DNA of 64,000 bases from Halichondria panicea (taxonomy: Eukaryota > Porifera > Demospongiae > Suberitida > Halichondriidae). Shown piece after piece: positions 37,101 to 50,897 of this stretch. Position numbers and translations under genes: made by a program. How positions within the stretch are numbered: the first letter of the stretch is position 1; each line of letters starts with the position of its first letter. The notes under the pieces are model-generated. The model was given only the letters and a program-made list of their open reading frames with translations, was not told where the DNA came from and did no database searches. The DNA is taken from contig NC_087377.1 in NCBI RefSeq assembly GCF_963675165.1, positions 15,248,198 to 15,312,197 of the forward strand, in the 5' to 3' direction.

Positions 37101-40100
37101 TGTGTACAAAATGCTGTACAAATACACATAGCACTTTTCTTTATAGTGTGTTTACTTGCTTCACTTGGACTCACAAGGAGTTCATACTCGATTAACCCCT
37201 CCAGTCCTCCGGCAGGTACGTCCGTGATTCTCAACGGATAGTAAACAAATTCGTCTACTCCCTCCACCACTGTGAGATCGCTTGATAAGAAGTTAAGCGT
37301 GGGAACTGCCAAGGAGATGATACATAATTATTTGTTAGTGTAGTTTTGCTTATAAAATACTGTAACAAATTATTTGAAGCAAGTCGAATTAAAGAAGGCT
37401 CAAAATTGCAAGAAGAGCTTGGAGTGAGGGCCGGGGGAAGATCGAGGAGAGAGTGTAAAGAACGCTAGGGGGGGACATTAGGTATTTCAATTTGGTCAAT
37501 TAAAGTTGGCAACAATTTGGTTACTGTATAAAAAAAGCTTGAGTTATTGCTTGTTGAAAAGTGTGACAGTCACATTACTCGTATAGTTACAGGCACAGAC
37601 TTTCCAGTACCATGGAATAATATGTACGATACTTACTATTTGTGTTGGTGATAACAATAACGGTTTCACTGACATCAACTCGAGCATTGACAGAAGATAA
37701 AATAGATGAGAATTGTTGATCACTTTCAATGATCTCATCTTCCAGCAGACTAACAGTTACACAATCCTCAGAACCACCAGCAGAATTGAGGAAAAAACTT
37801 CCCACTGGATCATAATCACTGGCATCTAACGAGCAAAAAACGTACAATACAGTGCTACAATTTACTTAGTATACCTAGTATCATCTCTCGTTGTCAAGTA
37901 ATTGTATTGTAGTCAAGCCTTGAGGGCAGGGTCTGAGCATGCACACTAGTATCGAAACGAGTTAGACACTGTTTTGGAGGTGTCTATGGGATTTAGAAGC
38001 ACTGATTTAGTATCCCGAGCGTACACAAGGGTACTACAGGTGGCTGAGGGCTTTTAATTCACATGGACACCTCCAAAACAGTGTCTAACTATTATACAGT
38101 GTTTACATAATTATTAAGACACTCATAAATTGATCATAGGAGGAGTAAACTAGCAATGAGTAAGACTCTCTCTCTCTCTCTCTGTCTCCTCTCTCCATTC
38201 ATACCTGCAGTGTCGGGGACTAGTTTAAAGCTGAGCTCAATGTCTGCAACGATGGTGCCTGGCGATGTGTCTGTCACAGAAGTACAAACAGTAACGTTGG
38301 TACCTTCATCTCCAGTGACAACGGCAGAGGACACACTTACGGTAGCATCTGAAGTGATCAAAATATTCAGCATGTCACTATCAAAATTATGACACACAAA
38401 TAAGCTAAGCCATAAGATATTCTGTCGATCCATGTGATTGATCTCACCATCAAAGTCGCTGATGGTGACAGTTGTATTGGCAGTGTCTCTACCAAGAGGA
38501 ACAATATAGTTAGAGTCAGTCGGTAGAGATATAACAAACGAGTGAAAACCTTCAAAGTCGGCATCGTCGTTAGTATCAATAGTCAAAGAAAATGTTGTGT
38601 TTTCAAAGGCAACGAAATTGATGATCAAATCCGAAGGGTTGAATGTGATATCACTAGTATCTGTATATAATTGTAATTGTAAGCTGGTCTAGTTTTTTTA
38701 GTGGCTTACTTGTTAATGGATCAACAGAGAAATCGACACTAAGTGTGAGAAAGAAGTTGCTTTGCAGCTCTCCTGTTAGTCCAGTGAGTCTTCCAGTGAC
38801 AGTGAGGCTACTGTTCTCAGCAACAATGTAGCTAGCTTGGTCGAATGTTACACCAACTGTCGATTGCTCTGAAAATAAAGAGAACAATTCTAACAGCATG
38901 TGTGACGATGTGTTGATGACAGTGGCATAGGCAGAGGGGGGCTGACAGGGCTAGAGCCCACCCTTTTGTGCTCCATCAACTCAGCTTGAATCACTGTGAT
39001 CTGTCAATATATTTTGCACTGCACTGCACTACTGCATGCATACAATTTAGTTACTAGAATGATGTCATTCAATAGAAATGTGGGCAGGGCCATCTTATGC
39101 ACATGCTGACTGCTGAGGAAAAAGTAAAGACCTTTTTTAAGGTAAATTTCATGTTATTCAGCGCCTGCCCTGCTCAACCGATTTGAGCCCTGCCCTTCCC
39201 AAAATCCTGGCTACGCCACTGCATGAAACTTACCATCATCAGTAATGGTGACCTGCAGCGGGTCTCCTGCGGTTATCCCTGAGGGGTCTGTTGACGCTAA
39301 ATCAACACTAAGAGTGAACCCATGCTCAAACTCCAAATCATCGTCATCCTTCACACACAGCTGTGCCTCCCTCTGCAGGTTGTCTGGGGTGCAAGGGTCA
39401 CACGGACCAAACGTAACCAGGAGGGGCCCAATGCTAAAATCAACACCTTCCTCTGAAAATTGCAGCATATTATAGGTCAAAAACTCTGAAAGTAACAATT
39501 CATACCAGAAACTGTGTTTGAAGGTGTCCCCTCAGCAACCAGTGTGACTCTGACCGCGTTAGGTAATTCTTGAATTTCTACTCCATTAATTCTCGACAGA
39601 TTTGCTTGATACAGAATGCTAGCTTGATCACTCTCTATAGTTTCCAGTAAAGAACTGTTGCTAAGGGTCACTTGGTAACTGGAGGCTGCAATTAAGAAAA
39701 TTCAATCGTATAAAAGCACGTATAAGCTGTCCTACTTGTGATTAGATTTGCAATAGATGAAGTGACGTCACCAGCACTGTTGCTAACTCGGACTGAATAG
39801 CCATTGACATCAGACAAGGCAACATTCCCGATCATCAAGGTTGCCAAGGTAGCACCCGATATATTATCGATCATGTCAGAAAGCTCTCCAGCTCCATTCA
39901 TCCACTGGTAAGTCAAACCAACACCTTCAGCAGTGACAGAGAATTGAACATTAGTCCCTTCAACAACTAAGAGGAGGTCACTGGGATCACTCGTGATTAT
40001 TGGGAGACTGGCTGCAAGTGGAAAACAATAATAAACAGACAGCTGCAATTAAAGCCTATAAGGCATACTATATGTATACATGGAACATGTATACAATACA

Positions 40101-43100
40101 ATCTGAAACAAGACACTTCATAATCAGCACGTTTAATGAAATATTTGTACTGGTCACAATGTTGTCGAACCTATCACGCATAATATATCTTTGCAGTTTT
40201 AATTTTCGGAAAATGCTTGAAAAGTAGACCATAAGTATTGTGTAGCTCGTTATTGTATGTACCATATTCGTTAAGAAATTGATTAATTACGTGAACATCC
40301 TGGAGCAGTACCACTCCAGACGTCGTTGGTATTAGAGCCGTCTCCCCCACACACCCTCAAAGCATCCCCACTAGTTAGAGTGTAAAAAGTGTCACAAGTG
40401 TGAGTGGCCTCAGTGTTAAATGGAAACGGTTCGGTGCCAACAGGGTTGTAGCTGATGACAGCATTGTCGATGGCTGCTAAAGACGAGCACTGGATAGCTG
40501 TAGAAGAAACAATTCGCATATAGTAATGTAACCGAGGGTGTGGCTAGATGTGGCTAGGTATGTGTGTATGTATTCCTTCTGTACCTAACCAACGGTTGAA
40601 CTGCTTTAATGTATAGCTTAAGTTGGATTTTGACCAATAGATATACAAAATAAAGCTTCGTCCTCAATTATTGTACTTACTCTGAAGGCTTTATATGAAG
40701 TTTGCCCTACACTAATGTGCTAGTTATTTGTTAGCTAAAACCATCAAAAAAGCTGCAAAGCTATAATTATGTATCAACCTCCTAGAAACACATGCAGTCT
40801 CAAACTGTTGTGAGTAGAGTGTTTCAAGCTGAACGTAACTAGAATGAGGATCGGACTGTTGTGTGTAAACAAGCTAATCATTAATTTTATATTTACACGT
40901 ACGTACTGACCAAAGAAACAGATGTTGAAGGTTTCCCCCCATAATTCTAACCAGCAAACGTTTCATGACATGCTTATACAGGCCCGTATCTAGGGGGTGG
41001 GTTTCAGTGGTTGCAACCCCCCCAAACACTCACAAAAACTAGCTCAACCTACACTTGTGTTGCTTGTGGCTAAATGAGCAATGTGGTTAACTTATACAAG
41101 CTGTGAACTATGAAGTATTAGTATCTGTTGACATGAGTACAAGTCCAGGACACACTAAGTAGTCAATACACAATAATTTTCCTTCCACACATACCATTCA
41201 CATGTATTATGTATACATGACAAGGCACCTAGCTGTAGTAGACAGTAGATTTGTAGGTATATACTTTGTGCACGTTTACTATGATGTCAATTTCAATTAA
41301 GGGGGCGTGGCCAACATTTGTAATGCACGCACTTTTGTTTTATAACCCCCCTATACATTTTTGGCTGGATATCCGCCCCTGTTATATTAGTATTCCCACA
41401 TCAACCACACGAAATGGCCATACATTATATCAGATGAATCGGTATAGGCAGTATGTCACCGCTTAAATGGTGACCATCCGTGTCTTTACAGATGAACAAA
41501 ATGAAGACAAATTCAAAACGTATTGCTCCATAAGCATGCATGCAAACACAGAAAAAGGGCATCTTAAGTCTTTTTCAAGTGAAATGTATACCCGGTACCT
41601 ATACTTGGCTCCTGCATGCATGGTCATAACATCTTGAAAGAAAACAAGTACCTACCTTCACAGATTAGAGCTAGTCCGTTAAAAGCACCAATAGGGCTGC
41701 TGCCATCTCCAGTGCAACTTAAGCTGTTACCAACCAAATAAAACCCAGTGTAACAGCTGTAGGTGGCTACCACATCAAAGGCATAGTTGTTGTTTTCATC
41801 AGCAGTAGAACTGTATATCACACACCCATTGGTAGTAGGAGGTAAGGGAGGACAGGTTATAGCTATATGATGGAGAAACAATCAGCATAATGGTCATGTA
41901 GTTAAATACTCAACCTATACGGTTACAGACGACTTCACCAGTTTCAGACAATGATCATTCAAGCAGTTACAGTCGTTAAACTGTCCCATGCTATTCAAGC
42001 AAAAAGAATTTTGATCACCTCTATACTAGTAAAGTGCTCAGACGGACTTTCCAAGTGCGGCTGATTCATGAGACTATTATCATTATACCCACTCTCTGAG
42101 TTTAGCGTATATATAATATGTAGACTATAGAGAAGGTCCACTGTCGATCGTTCTATGTGCATGATTGTACTGCTGTCTTTATTCTTTTCAGACCACTGAA
42201 AGACCTCTCTGCTAAGTAATTATATAGTGACAGGCAGTGCACAATAATTATACTATCGCCACCATTGTTTATTAATTGTCCTCTACTGGTAGAGTGTGAT
42301 CTATGGAAGGTTATTAGAGTCAAAACAAAGTGTGCACTCACGTTCACAAGTTGGAGGTAATCTATCAAAAGCACCAGTAGTCCTGTTGCCATCTCCAGTA
42401 CACGTCCTTGTTTGGTCACCAACCAGAGAAAACCCAGCGTCACAGTTGTAGGTAGCAACCGTATTAAAAGCATAGGTACTGTTTTCATCAGGTGAGGCTC
42501 CACCAAAGTCAATACTGCCGTTGTTCGGGAATAGCAGAGCGGGGCATGTTATGGCTGCATGGAATTTGGAGATGGGAAGGAGTTTTTAGATTCTCAAAAC
42601 AGAATTATACACTTACGTTCACAAGTTGGAGGTAATCTATCAAAAGCACCAGTAGTGCTGTTGCCATCTCCAGTACAGGTCCTTGTTTGGTCCAACCAGA
42701 GAAAACCCAGCGTCACAGTTGTAGGTAGCAACCGTATTAAAAGCATAGGTACTGTTTTCATCAGGTGAGGCTCCACCAAAGTCAATACTGCCGTTGTTCG
42801 GGAAGAGCAGAGCGGGGCATGTTATGGCTGGAAGAAGATTGAAGGGAGTTTTTAGATTAAAAGTATGCACTTACATTCACAAGTTGGAGGCAATCCATTA
42901 AAAGCACCAGTAGTGCTGTTGCCATCTCCAGTACACGTCCTTGCTTGGTCACCAGCCAAAGAAAATCCATTGTCACAGTTGTAGGTCGCAACCACATCCA
43001 GGGCATAGGTTCCATTTTTATCAGCAATAGAACTGTATATCACAGATCCATTAGTAGGAGCAGTCGATGGAGGGCAGGTTATAGCTATATGATGGAGAAA

Positions 43101-46100
43101 CAATCAGCATAATGGTCATGTAGTTAAATACTCAACCTACGATTACAGACGACTTCACCAGTTTCAGACAATGATTCATTAAATCCATTCAAGCAGTTAC
43201 AGTCGTTAAACTGTCCCATGCTATTCAAGCAAAAAGAATTTTGATCACCTCTATACTAGTAAAGTGCTCAGACGAACTTTCCAAGTGCGGCTGATTCATG
43301 AGACTATTATCATTATACCCACTTTCTGAGTTTAGCGTATATATAATATGTAGACTATAGAGAAGGTCCACTGTCGATCGTTCTATGTGCATGATTGTAC
43401 TGCTGTCTTTATTCTTTTCAGACCACTGAAAGACCTCTCTGCTAAGTAATTATATAGTGACATGCACAATAATTATACTATCGCCACCATTGTTTATTAA
43501 TTGTCCTCTACTGGTAGAGTGTGATCTATGGAAGGTTATTAGAGTCAAAACAAAGTGTGCACTCACGTTCACAAGTTGGAGACAATTTATTAAAAGCACC
43601 AGTAGTGCTATTACCATCTCCAGTACATGTCCTTGTATGGTTACCAACCAGAGAAAACCCAGCGTCACAGTTGTAGGTAGCAACCGCATCAAAAGCATAG
43701 GTACTGTTTTCATCAGGTGAGGCTACACCAAAGTCAATACTGCCATTGTTCGGGACGATCAGAGCGGGGCATGTTATGGCTGCATGGAATTTGGAGATGG
43801 GAAGGAGTTTTTAGATTTTCAAAACAGAATTATACACTTACGTTCACAAGTTGGAGGTAATCTATCAAAAGCACCAGTAGTGCTGTTGCCATCTCCAGTA
43901 CACGTCCTTGTTTGGTCACCAACCAGAGAAAACCCAGCGTCACAGTTGTAGGTAGCAACCGTATTAAAAGCATAGGTACTGTTTTCATCAGGTGAGGCTA
44001 CACCAAAGTCAATACTGCCATTGTTCGGGAATAGCAGAGCGGGGCATGTTATGGCTGCATGGAATTTGGAGATGGGAATGAGTCTTTAGATTCTCAAAAC
44101 AAAATTATACACTTACGTTCACAAGTTGGAGGTAATCTATCAAAAGCACCAGTAGTGCTGTTGCCATCTCCAGTACAGGTCCTTGTTTGGTCACCAACCA
44201 GAGAAAACCCAGCGTCACAGTTGTAGGTAGCAACCGTATTAAAAGCATAGGTACTGTTTTCATCAGGTGAGGCTCCACCAAAGTCAATACTGCCGTTGTT
44301 CGGGAAGAGCAGAGCGGGGCATGTTATGGCTGGAAGAAGATTGAAGGGAGTTTTTAGATTAAAAGTATGCACTTACATTCACAAGTTGGAGGCAATCCAT
44401 TAAAAGCACCAGTAGTGCTGTTGCCATCTCCAGTACACGTCCTTGCTTGGTCACCAGCCAAAGAAAATCCATTGTCACAGTTGTAGGTCGCAACCACATC
44501 CAGGGCATAGGTTCCATTTTTATCAGCAATAGAACTGTATATCACAGATCCATTAGTAGGAGCAGTCGATGGAGGGCAGGTTATAGCTATATGATGGAGA
44601 AACAATCAGCATAATGGTCATGTAGTTAAATACTCAACCTATACGGTTACAGACGACTTCACCAGTTTCAGACAATGATTCATTAAATCCATTCAAGCAG
44701 TTACAGTCGTTAAACTGTCCCATGCTATTCAAGCAAAAAGAATTTTGATCACCTCTATACTAGTAAAGTGCTCAGACGGACTTTCCAAGTGCGGCTGATT
44801 CATGAGACTATTATCATTATACCCACTCTCTGAGTTTAGCGTATATAATATGTAGACTATAGAGAAGGTCCAGTCGATCGTTCTATGTGCATGATTGTAC
44901 TGCTGTCTTTATTCTTTTCAAACCACTGAAAGACCTCTCTGCTAAGTAATTATATAGTGACAGGCAGTGCACAATAATTATATTATCGCCACCATTGTTT
45001 ATTAATTGTCCTCTACTGGTAGAGTGTGATCTATGGAAGGTTATTAGAGTCAAAATTCTTAGCTTTTGTCCCAGTATTTGTCCCGGTGTTTGTCCCAGTA
45101 AAATAATGTCCCGGCAAATGTCCCGGTAACGCCTATTTCCAGTGGGCGAGATGTTAGCATTATTATTCTATCATGGAATTCAAAAGTGCGAAAGGAAGAT
45201 TTACCTTCAAGTTACTCTATAAGTCTACCTATAATTATATATATAAGTTTGATGGAGAACTTTGCAATGTTGGATCTGCCTATAAGACAATCGATGTTCA
45301 GTTGTGCATAGCTATCGCCATATTTGTGACTTTGTGCCTGATCATAGGTACCATTTTCCGTGAAGCTGTGGCTTATGCCCTTTCTTGTGTTTGTCTAAAA
45401 AACCTCAGACTGCATGAAGCTAAAGCAAGAGGAGGCTCTCATACACCTCGACGATGGTCTGTGTATGCAAGTTAATGAACTAGCAATTGATTTAGTAAAT
45501 TTGTTAGTAAATTCTTTGTACAATTAACCTTTTGTACTATGGTCACCAACGGAGTCCAACCAACTGCCACGCAGTTGGTTGGACTCCACATACGAGTGAT
45601 CTTACTGAGATGGCATCAAACAAGCGTCTATAGAAGCGAGTAGACTTACAAGAGCCGGTTGGTACTAGCCGTTCCTTATCTGAAAGAACGCCTGGTCATG
45701 TTCCAATGTGCAACTTGTCTAATTGGTCCAGGAATTTCTTGGACCGATAATTGCTCGCATAAGGTGTATACCCATGAATATCATTATGATGCTGTAAACC
45801 GCTGACTCAGCTAGATGAGTTGCACATTGGAACTTGACCAGGCGTTCACGAACGGCTGCATGGTCTCGAGGCTAGGTCGGTACTGACAGAAAAACTCCCC
45901 CACTCTACCACACTACAAAAAAAGACGAAACCTGACTTTTCAACACTGGAGAGAGCGTGAGCAAGAGCAGAAGAGAAGTAGAAGCCATCACAAACAAAAC
46001 TAGTCACTATAGGCCGTAAATGTTGTAAGTATCTGTGTTACTTTTTTTAAAAACTGCTATATATGATTGTGCAATGACATCTTTGTATACTGACAAGATA

Positions 46101-49100
46101 TCTCGACTCCCAAGAATCTTAGGGGCAATTGACGCATGCGCAGACAGTGTATACCAGGCCGTCTTTTTCAATTGAGAGCGGCCTGGAATCGAGGCTACTA
46201 AATAGCTAGCTGCTTTAGCAGCTCTTTTCTGACTCAGTCTTGTAGCTAATAAAATGCTAGCGCTTTAGTGCAAGGCTAACTCATAATTATGTTGAATAGA
46301 AACTTTGTGCGAACAAATAATGCTATGAAAGATTTTGAAGAGACTGCAACAGCCTTCAATGTTAGTCAAACTAGCCATAACTCGAGAAAGAAGCTTTATT
46401 TTGCTAATCCACAAATCAAAATCCAAGAGAACGTGGCTAGAAGCCTATAGAAGCTGTTCGTTTTCGTCGCATTGAGCAGTTACAGCTGGAATAGACACAC
46501 ACACAGACACACACACACACACACACACAGTCGTATCCCTCATGCGGCTATGCCTCGAGGCATAATGAATCTTACGTACGTAGGCACACAGGAATCAGTT
46601 TAGACCATCTCCCTCCGACAAAACACTCTCGAGTCTCAGATCCGACCAGACTGAAACCAGGATTACAGGTATGAGTAGCCACTGTACCCGCATCATAATC
46701 AGGAGAAGAATCAGGACCATATGTAATAGCTCCGTTTGGAATGGTTTGCAGTGCTGGACATTCAGTGCTGGACATTCAGCTGTAGAGATAATGATTATGC
46801 ATGTGTTAGAGTTTAAATTGAATGCACGTGCAAAGATACCAACTCTAACTGACAACTACACACACAGCATTGTAAGTGTAACTATAAATTCTTGTCACAA
46901 AATTTAATGGTGCAATCTGACCACAAATGCCATCATGAAATTGATCACAAATCATAATAAGCATGCAGTAATGGGTATAATGAAAGCACCGCGGGTGCTG
47001 ATGCCTCGGTGGAGGTGCCAAAGCTACATACCATGCATATAGTGTTTTTAAACACATTAAATGCCACTGCATTTATAATTTTGATGAGCATTTTTGCATT
47101 TGCATGCAGAACTCAATCAGTGTGTAATATCGACACTGTTGTTGTTAAAAACGATCAATGCCAAAAGTTCAAGCCTAAGGCTGCATCTTGCAGCTCTCTT
47201 CTCACTGGTGCAGCTACCAATAGCTAGCGTTCTAGACTAGTGCAGAGCTAACTACTAAGTAGAGTACACTGTAAAAAGAGATGTGCCATTATAGCACGCG
47301 TGTAGCGTGTTACACATGTGCCAAACTGCTTAAAGTAAAGGTTTACCACTGCTAATAGATCTGCCACATGTAACTATACTATACAATTAAATAGCTCACC
47401 ATTTAAGCATCCGGCAGGCACAACTTCGTCTCCGTCCGCTTTAAATATCCAAACTCCAGGAGTCCCTACGTTGCTTGTAGTGTGAATGTTAGTGACTCGC
47501 GATGAAAATGAGTCAGGATGGCTAAAGAACCGAATTCCATCACCAGCATTCAGACCCACTTGACCGGGATTGTCCCACTGAATCCCTCCATCAACATACA
47601 AGAACATTACAAAAGTTGACTGACCATCAGTTGCCAAAACACATTGAAAAGTGCTTGTCTGCAGTATCGAAACAGAAGCATATTATTATAGCACAGGTAT
47701 AATTATTATTTCGAGGGTATAAACTTTCCCGTTTTTCATTGATTATAGACATGCGAACACAAATATGCATGTGCCAAAAAGCCGATAGTCAAATCCCCGA
47801 AAGTGAATACCCACAAAATAATTATACCTGCTGTACTGGTAACAAGAAAACTAACACTTACGTACCACATCAACTTCGCGCTCATGTCTCCCAACATGGT
47901 CCCATGTTGCAACAAGCAACCACGCTGGAGTGAATGGAAGTTGGTCTGGAAATGCTCTTTGAATGTCAGTTGCAGCTCTCCCTAGAGTTGTTGAATCAGT
48001 AGCAATGCGATACCATACTAGACCACTTAGAGAGTTTCGAGTATCTAAGTCAACCCAGTAGGGAGTGATAAGCTGAAGGTTATTTGCAAGAGGAAATGGG
48101 TCTGGTACATATGAACCAGAAGGATCAAAAAATGTGATGTGTCCATTTGTATTCACCTGCATGTGTTGTGAAGAACAAAAAGGTTATTCACTGCATGATA
48201 ATTCTTGTCAGAAATACTAATAATAGTATATGTATCTTAATCACTTACAAATTATGCTCCATATCAAAACCGCTAAGCCATTAGCTTCAATCCACACTGT
48301 GTATAAAGATGTACTTACATAAAGTTGGTTGTGAATTTGTCCATAGTACGGTAAACCGATGTTAGGTAGAGATACGACTGGGGATGAGTTGTCATCTCCT
48401 CTTGGTAGTGAACTATCTCCAGCAGTAGTTCCAAATGAATAGAAATCACTTTGTGGAAGGGCTACAACAGAAGTAGAAAAGTATCACCCAAAAAGCTGCA
48501 AAAAAACTCATCTTAGATTTAGTATTCATTTTCAGTATAGATATACTTTCACAAAACAGTCTAGTACAACCGTTTCAAAGGCTTGACAATTAGTCATTAT
48601 CATAATTATAATGTTTACCACAGGTGGGTGGATAGATAAACCAATACTAATTTTCAAAGAACAATCCATTTTCTCTTTCAATACCACAGGTGGGTGGATA
48701 GAGAAACCAATGACAGGCTAGGCGGTAACAATTCATTTTCAGTATAGATAATTATACTTTCAACAAAACAGTCTAGTACAACCGTTTCAAAGGCTTGACA
48801 ATTAGTCATTATCATAATGTTTACAGGTGGGTGGATAGATAAACCAATACTAATTTTCAAAGAACAATCCATTTTCTCTTTCAAAGGCTTCAATTAAGCC
48901 ATACTGTCATTATTATCATGTTGTTTGTACCGGGCCACAGCCGGGTGGATCAATGGACATGCAGGGTGCATGCATGTATCTACTTCAAAGATCTAGAACA
49001 ATCTGCATGAACAAGTACAGGGTTATTATTCGTATGGTGGAAGCAGCACCTAGATCTACATGTGTGAAATTAAAACTGCGCATTTTCTGGCACATTAGGT

Positions 49101-50851
49101 TCAATGTCACTATCCTGAGCTGTACAAAAACAGAATTTAAATGCGTAGTTCGTATGTAACTAACGTAAATGCATATCCTATGTCATGTGATTTTTAACCC
49201 AATGAAATGCGAGTATTGCCTCCGTGGAATTTGGATTACAGCCAATGGAATTTGGATACAGCCAATGAAATGAGCTATATACATCTACTCCTTCTTTATA
49301 ACTTCCAATATCACAAGTCTCGACATTCCAAGAGCACACGAAGTGCTGCAAGAGTCTCCAAACCTCTTTCTCCTCTTCCCCAACCTCTTTCTGAGAAAAG
49401 GTCTGGCCCCCAAACTATGTCAGTGTCTGTGTGTGTGTGTAGACTGCTACAGCTGCTCAAGGATAAATGAAGTGACAGTAAGAGTTTCTATAGGCATGTT
49501 CAGTGGCGCCGGTAGGAAGCAATTTATCAATGGGGGGGGGGCTCTCTAGTTTTGTGAATGGAAAAAAGTGCGGCTATATCTACATAGTGCAGCTTGATAA
49601 GTAATCTCTACTTTATAGCCTAGGGGGGGGGGCTCCAGCCCCTGGAGCCCCCCCATCTTTCCCCTTCCTACACCACTAATTTTTTCTTTTGTGAATTTGA
49701 AAAATTAATGCTTTGTTCGATACTAGTTTTGCTTACTTGGAATGCCATAGCAGCCTTTTCAGAAGAGTAATTAGCTCTGCACTAGAACACTAGCTATTGG
49801 TAGCTGCAAGAGTGAGAAGAGGGCTGCAAGGCTTATCTGATGCAGCCATGCATTCATTTTAACTGTTGGCATGGATCGTTTATAACAACAATCATGGCCA
49901 ATCATTATTCTAGTCTCATGAATCAGCCGCACTTGGAAAATCCGACTAGAAAAACATTTGGAATGTGAAAAATTGCTAGGATTGGCCGGGGGAACCACCA
50001 AAAAGCGTGGAAACAAGAAATCAGACGAGAGCATAACTCCAATCCCTTACAGCGTCATGAACATGTACAATACATTACATTTATATAGCATCACAATAAG
50101 GAATTATAAAGGAGATTGATGTATATAGACTGCATGTGTTCCAGATCCATCTATACCAGCTTCCATCCACTACATATACTACATGTCACTACGCATGGAT
50201 GGACTGTGTATACCTGTGCTCAATTAACACTGCATGTATTAGGAACATCAATTCATCACTGTGACAAAATTAATCATGATTATATGCCCGCATGCATGGA
50301 TGTATAATTATAATTATATATAATTATAGGGATCGGTCATCACCCCATGCACCTGTAAAAATTGCTTGGATTGGCCGGGAAAACATGGAAAACTACCAGT
50401 ATACATGTGAATGACGTTGTAACGGATTGGAGTTATGCTCTCGTCTGATTTCTTGTTTCCACGCTTTTTGGTGCTGGTTCCTCCGGCCAATCTTTAGGCT
50501 AGCAATTTTTCACATTGCAAATGTTTTTCTAGTCGGATACTCACAGGACTGGAGTGTATATCTGCTCATTTGAGCATTGTTCTGGTAGCTCAGAGGCATC
50601 AAGAGACTCTTCGTTTCTCAAGCAGCAAGGTTTACCTGAGTAGGGGGGCCTAGAATCAGAGAGGTCCAGCAGCCTGCTAACCTTCTTGAAACGTAATTTG
50701 AGGCATTTAATCATCCTGAAGTTGCCTTGCATGTCAGGCCTTGTGAAGCTTCCTATGTGCATCTTTTGTATATACACTCTGTGAATTTTCTATGTTCTCT
50801 TGTTCATTGCTGAACAAGAGAGTTCCAGTCCAAAGTTCTCACTAAACCATT

Positions 50852-50897
<46 letters not shown>

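Larger units (their letters stand above)
24799..39685 (-). other. Exons 17-53: nineteen Calx-beta repeats
   Basis: Exons: 39506-39685, 39234-39452, 38710-38868, 38448-38660, 38205-38348, 37637-37825, 37156-37305, 36851-37072, 36430-36579, 36092-36310, 35509-35658, 35229-35453, 35013-35168, 34736-34957, 34277-34429, 33743-33958, 33406-33558, 33026-33244, 32629-32769, 32248-32466, 31874-32014, 31557-31763, 31305-31436, 30845-31051, 30453-30590, 30064-30267, 29756-29911, 29420-29674, 29126-29275, 28714-28920, 28351-28494, 27922-28134, 26862-27005, 26436-26648, 25574-25906, 25130-25258, 24799-25005. Each repeat is split across two exons: a first half with VxEGxxxSVCVxL and a second half with xDYxP, a CVxIxIxDD strand, VEExEEFxVxL and a closing acidic DNDG loop. 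The repeat in 25574-25906 is in a single exon. All exon lengths are multiples of three. Confidence 0.88.
40291..46779 (-). other. Exons 6-15: array of ten sushi domains
   Basis: Each exon encodes one sushi domain in phase 1-1: 46580-46779, 44377-44586, 44117-44329, 43842-44054, 43567-43779, 42875-43084, 42617-42827, 42342-42554, 41656-41862 and 40291-40497. Typical features are ITCPALLFPNNGSI at the start, VATYNCDAGFSLVG in the middle and PPTCE at the end. Exons 7-13 are nearly identical in groups because of local duplication. Lengths are 207, 210 or 213 nt except 200 (exon 6, with a 14-bp duplication) and 211 (exon 12, with a 2-bp deletion). Confidence 0.88.

Noticed and set aside
45173-45475. 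100-codon plus-strand frame with a hydrophobic stretch
   Set aside because: Lies within a composite transposon insertion in an intron, has no recognised homology and no supporting splice or promoter context.
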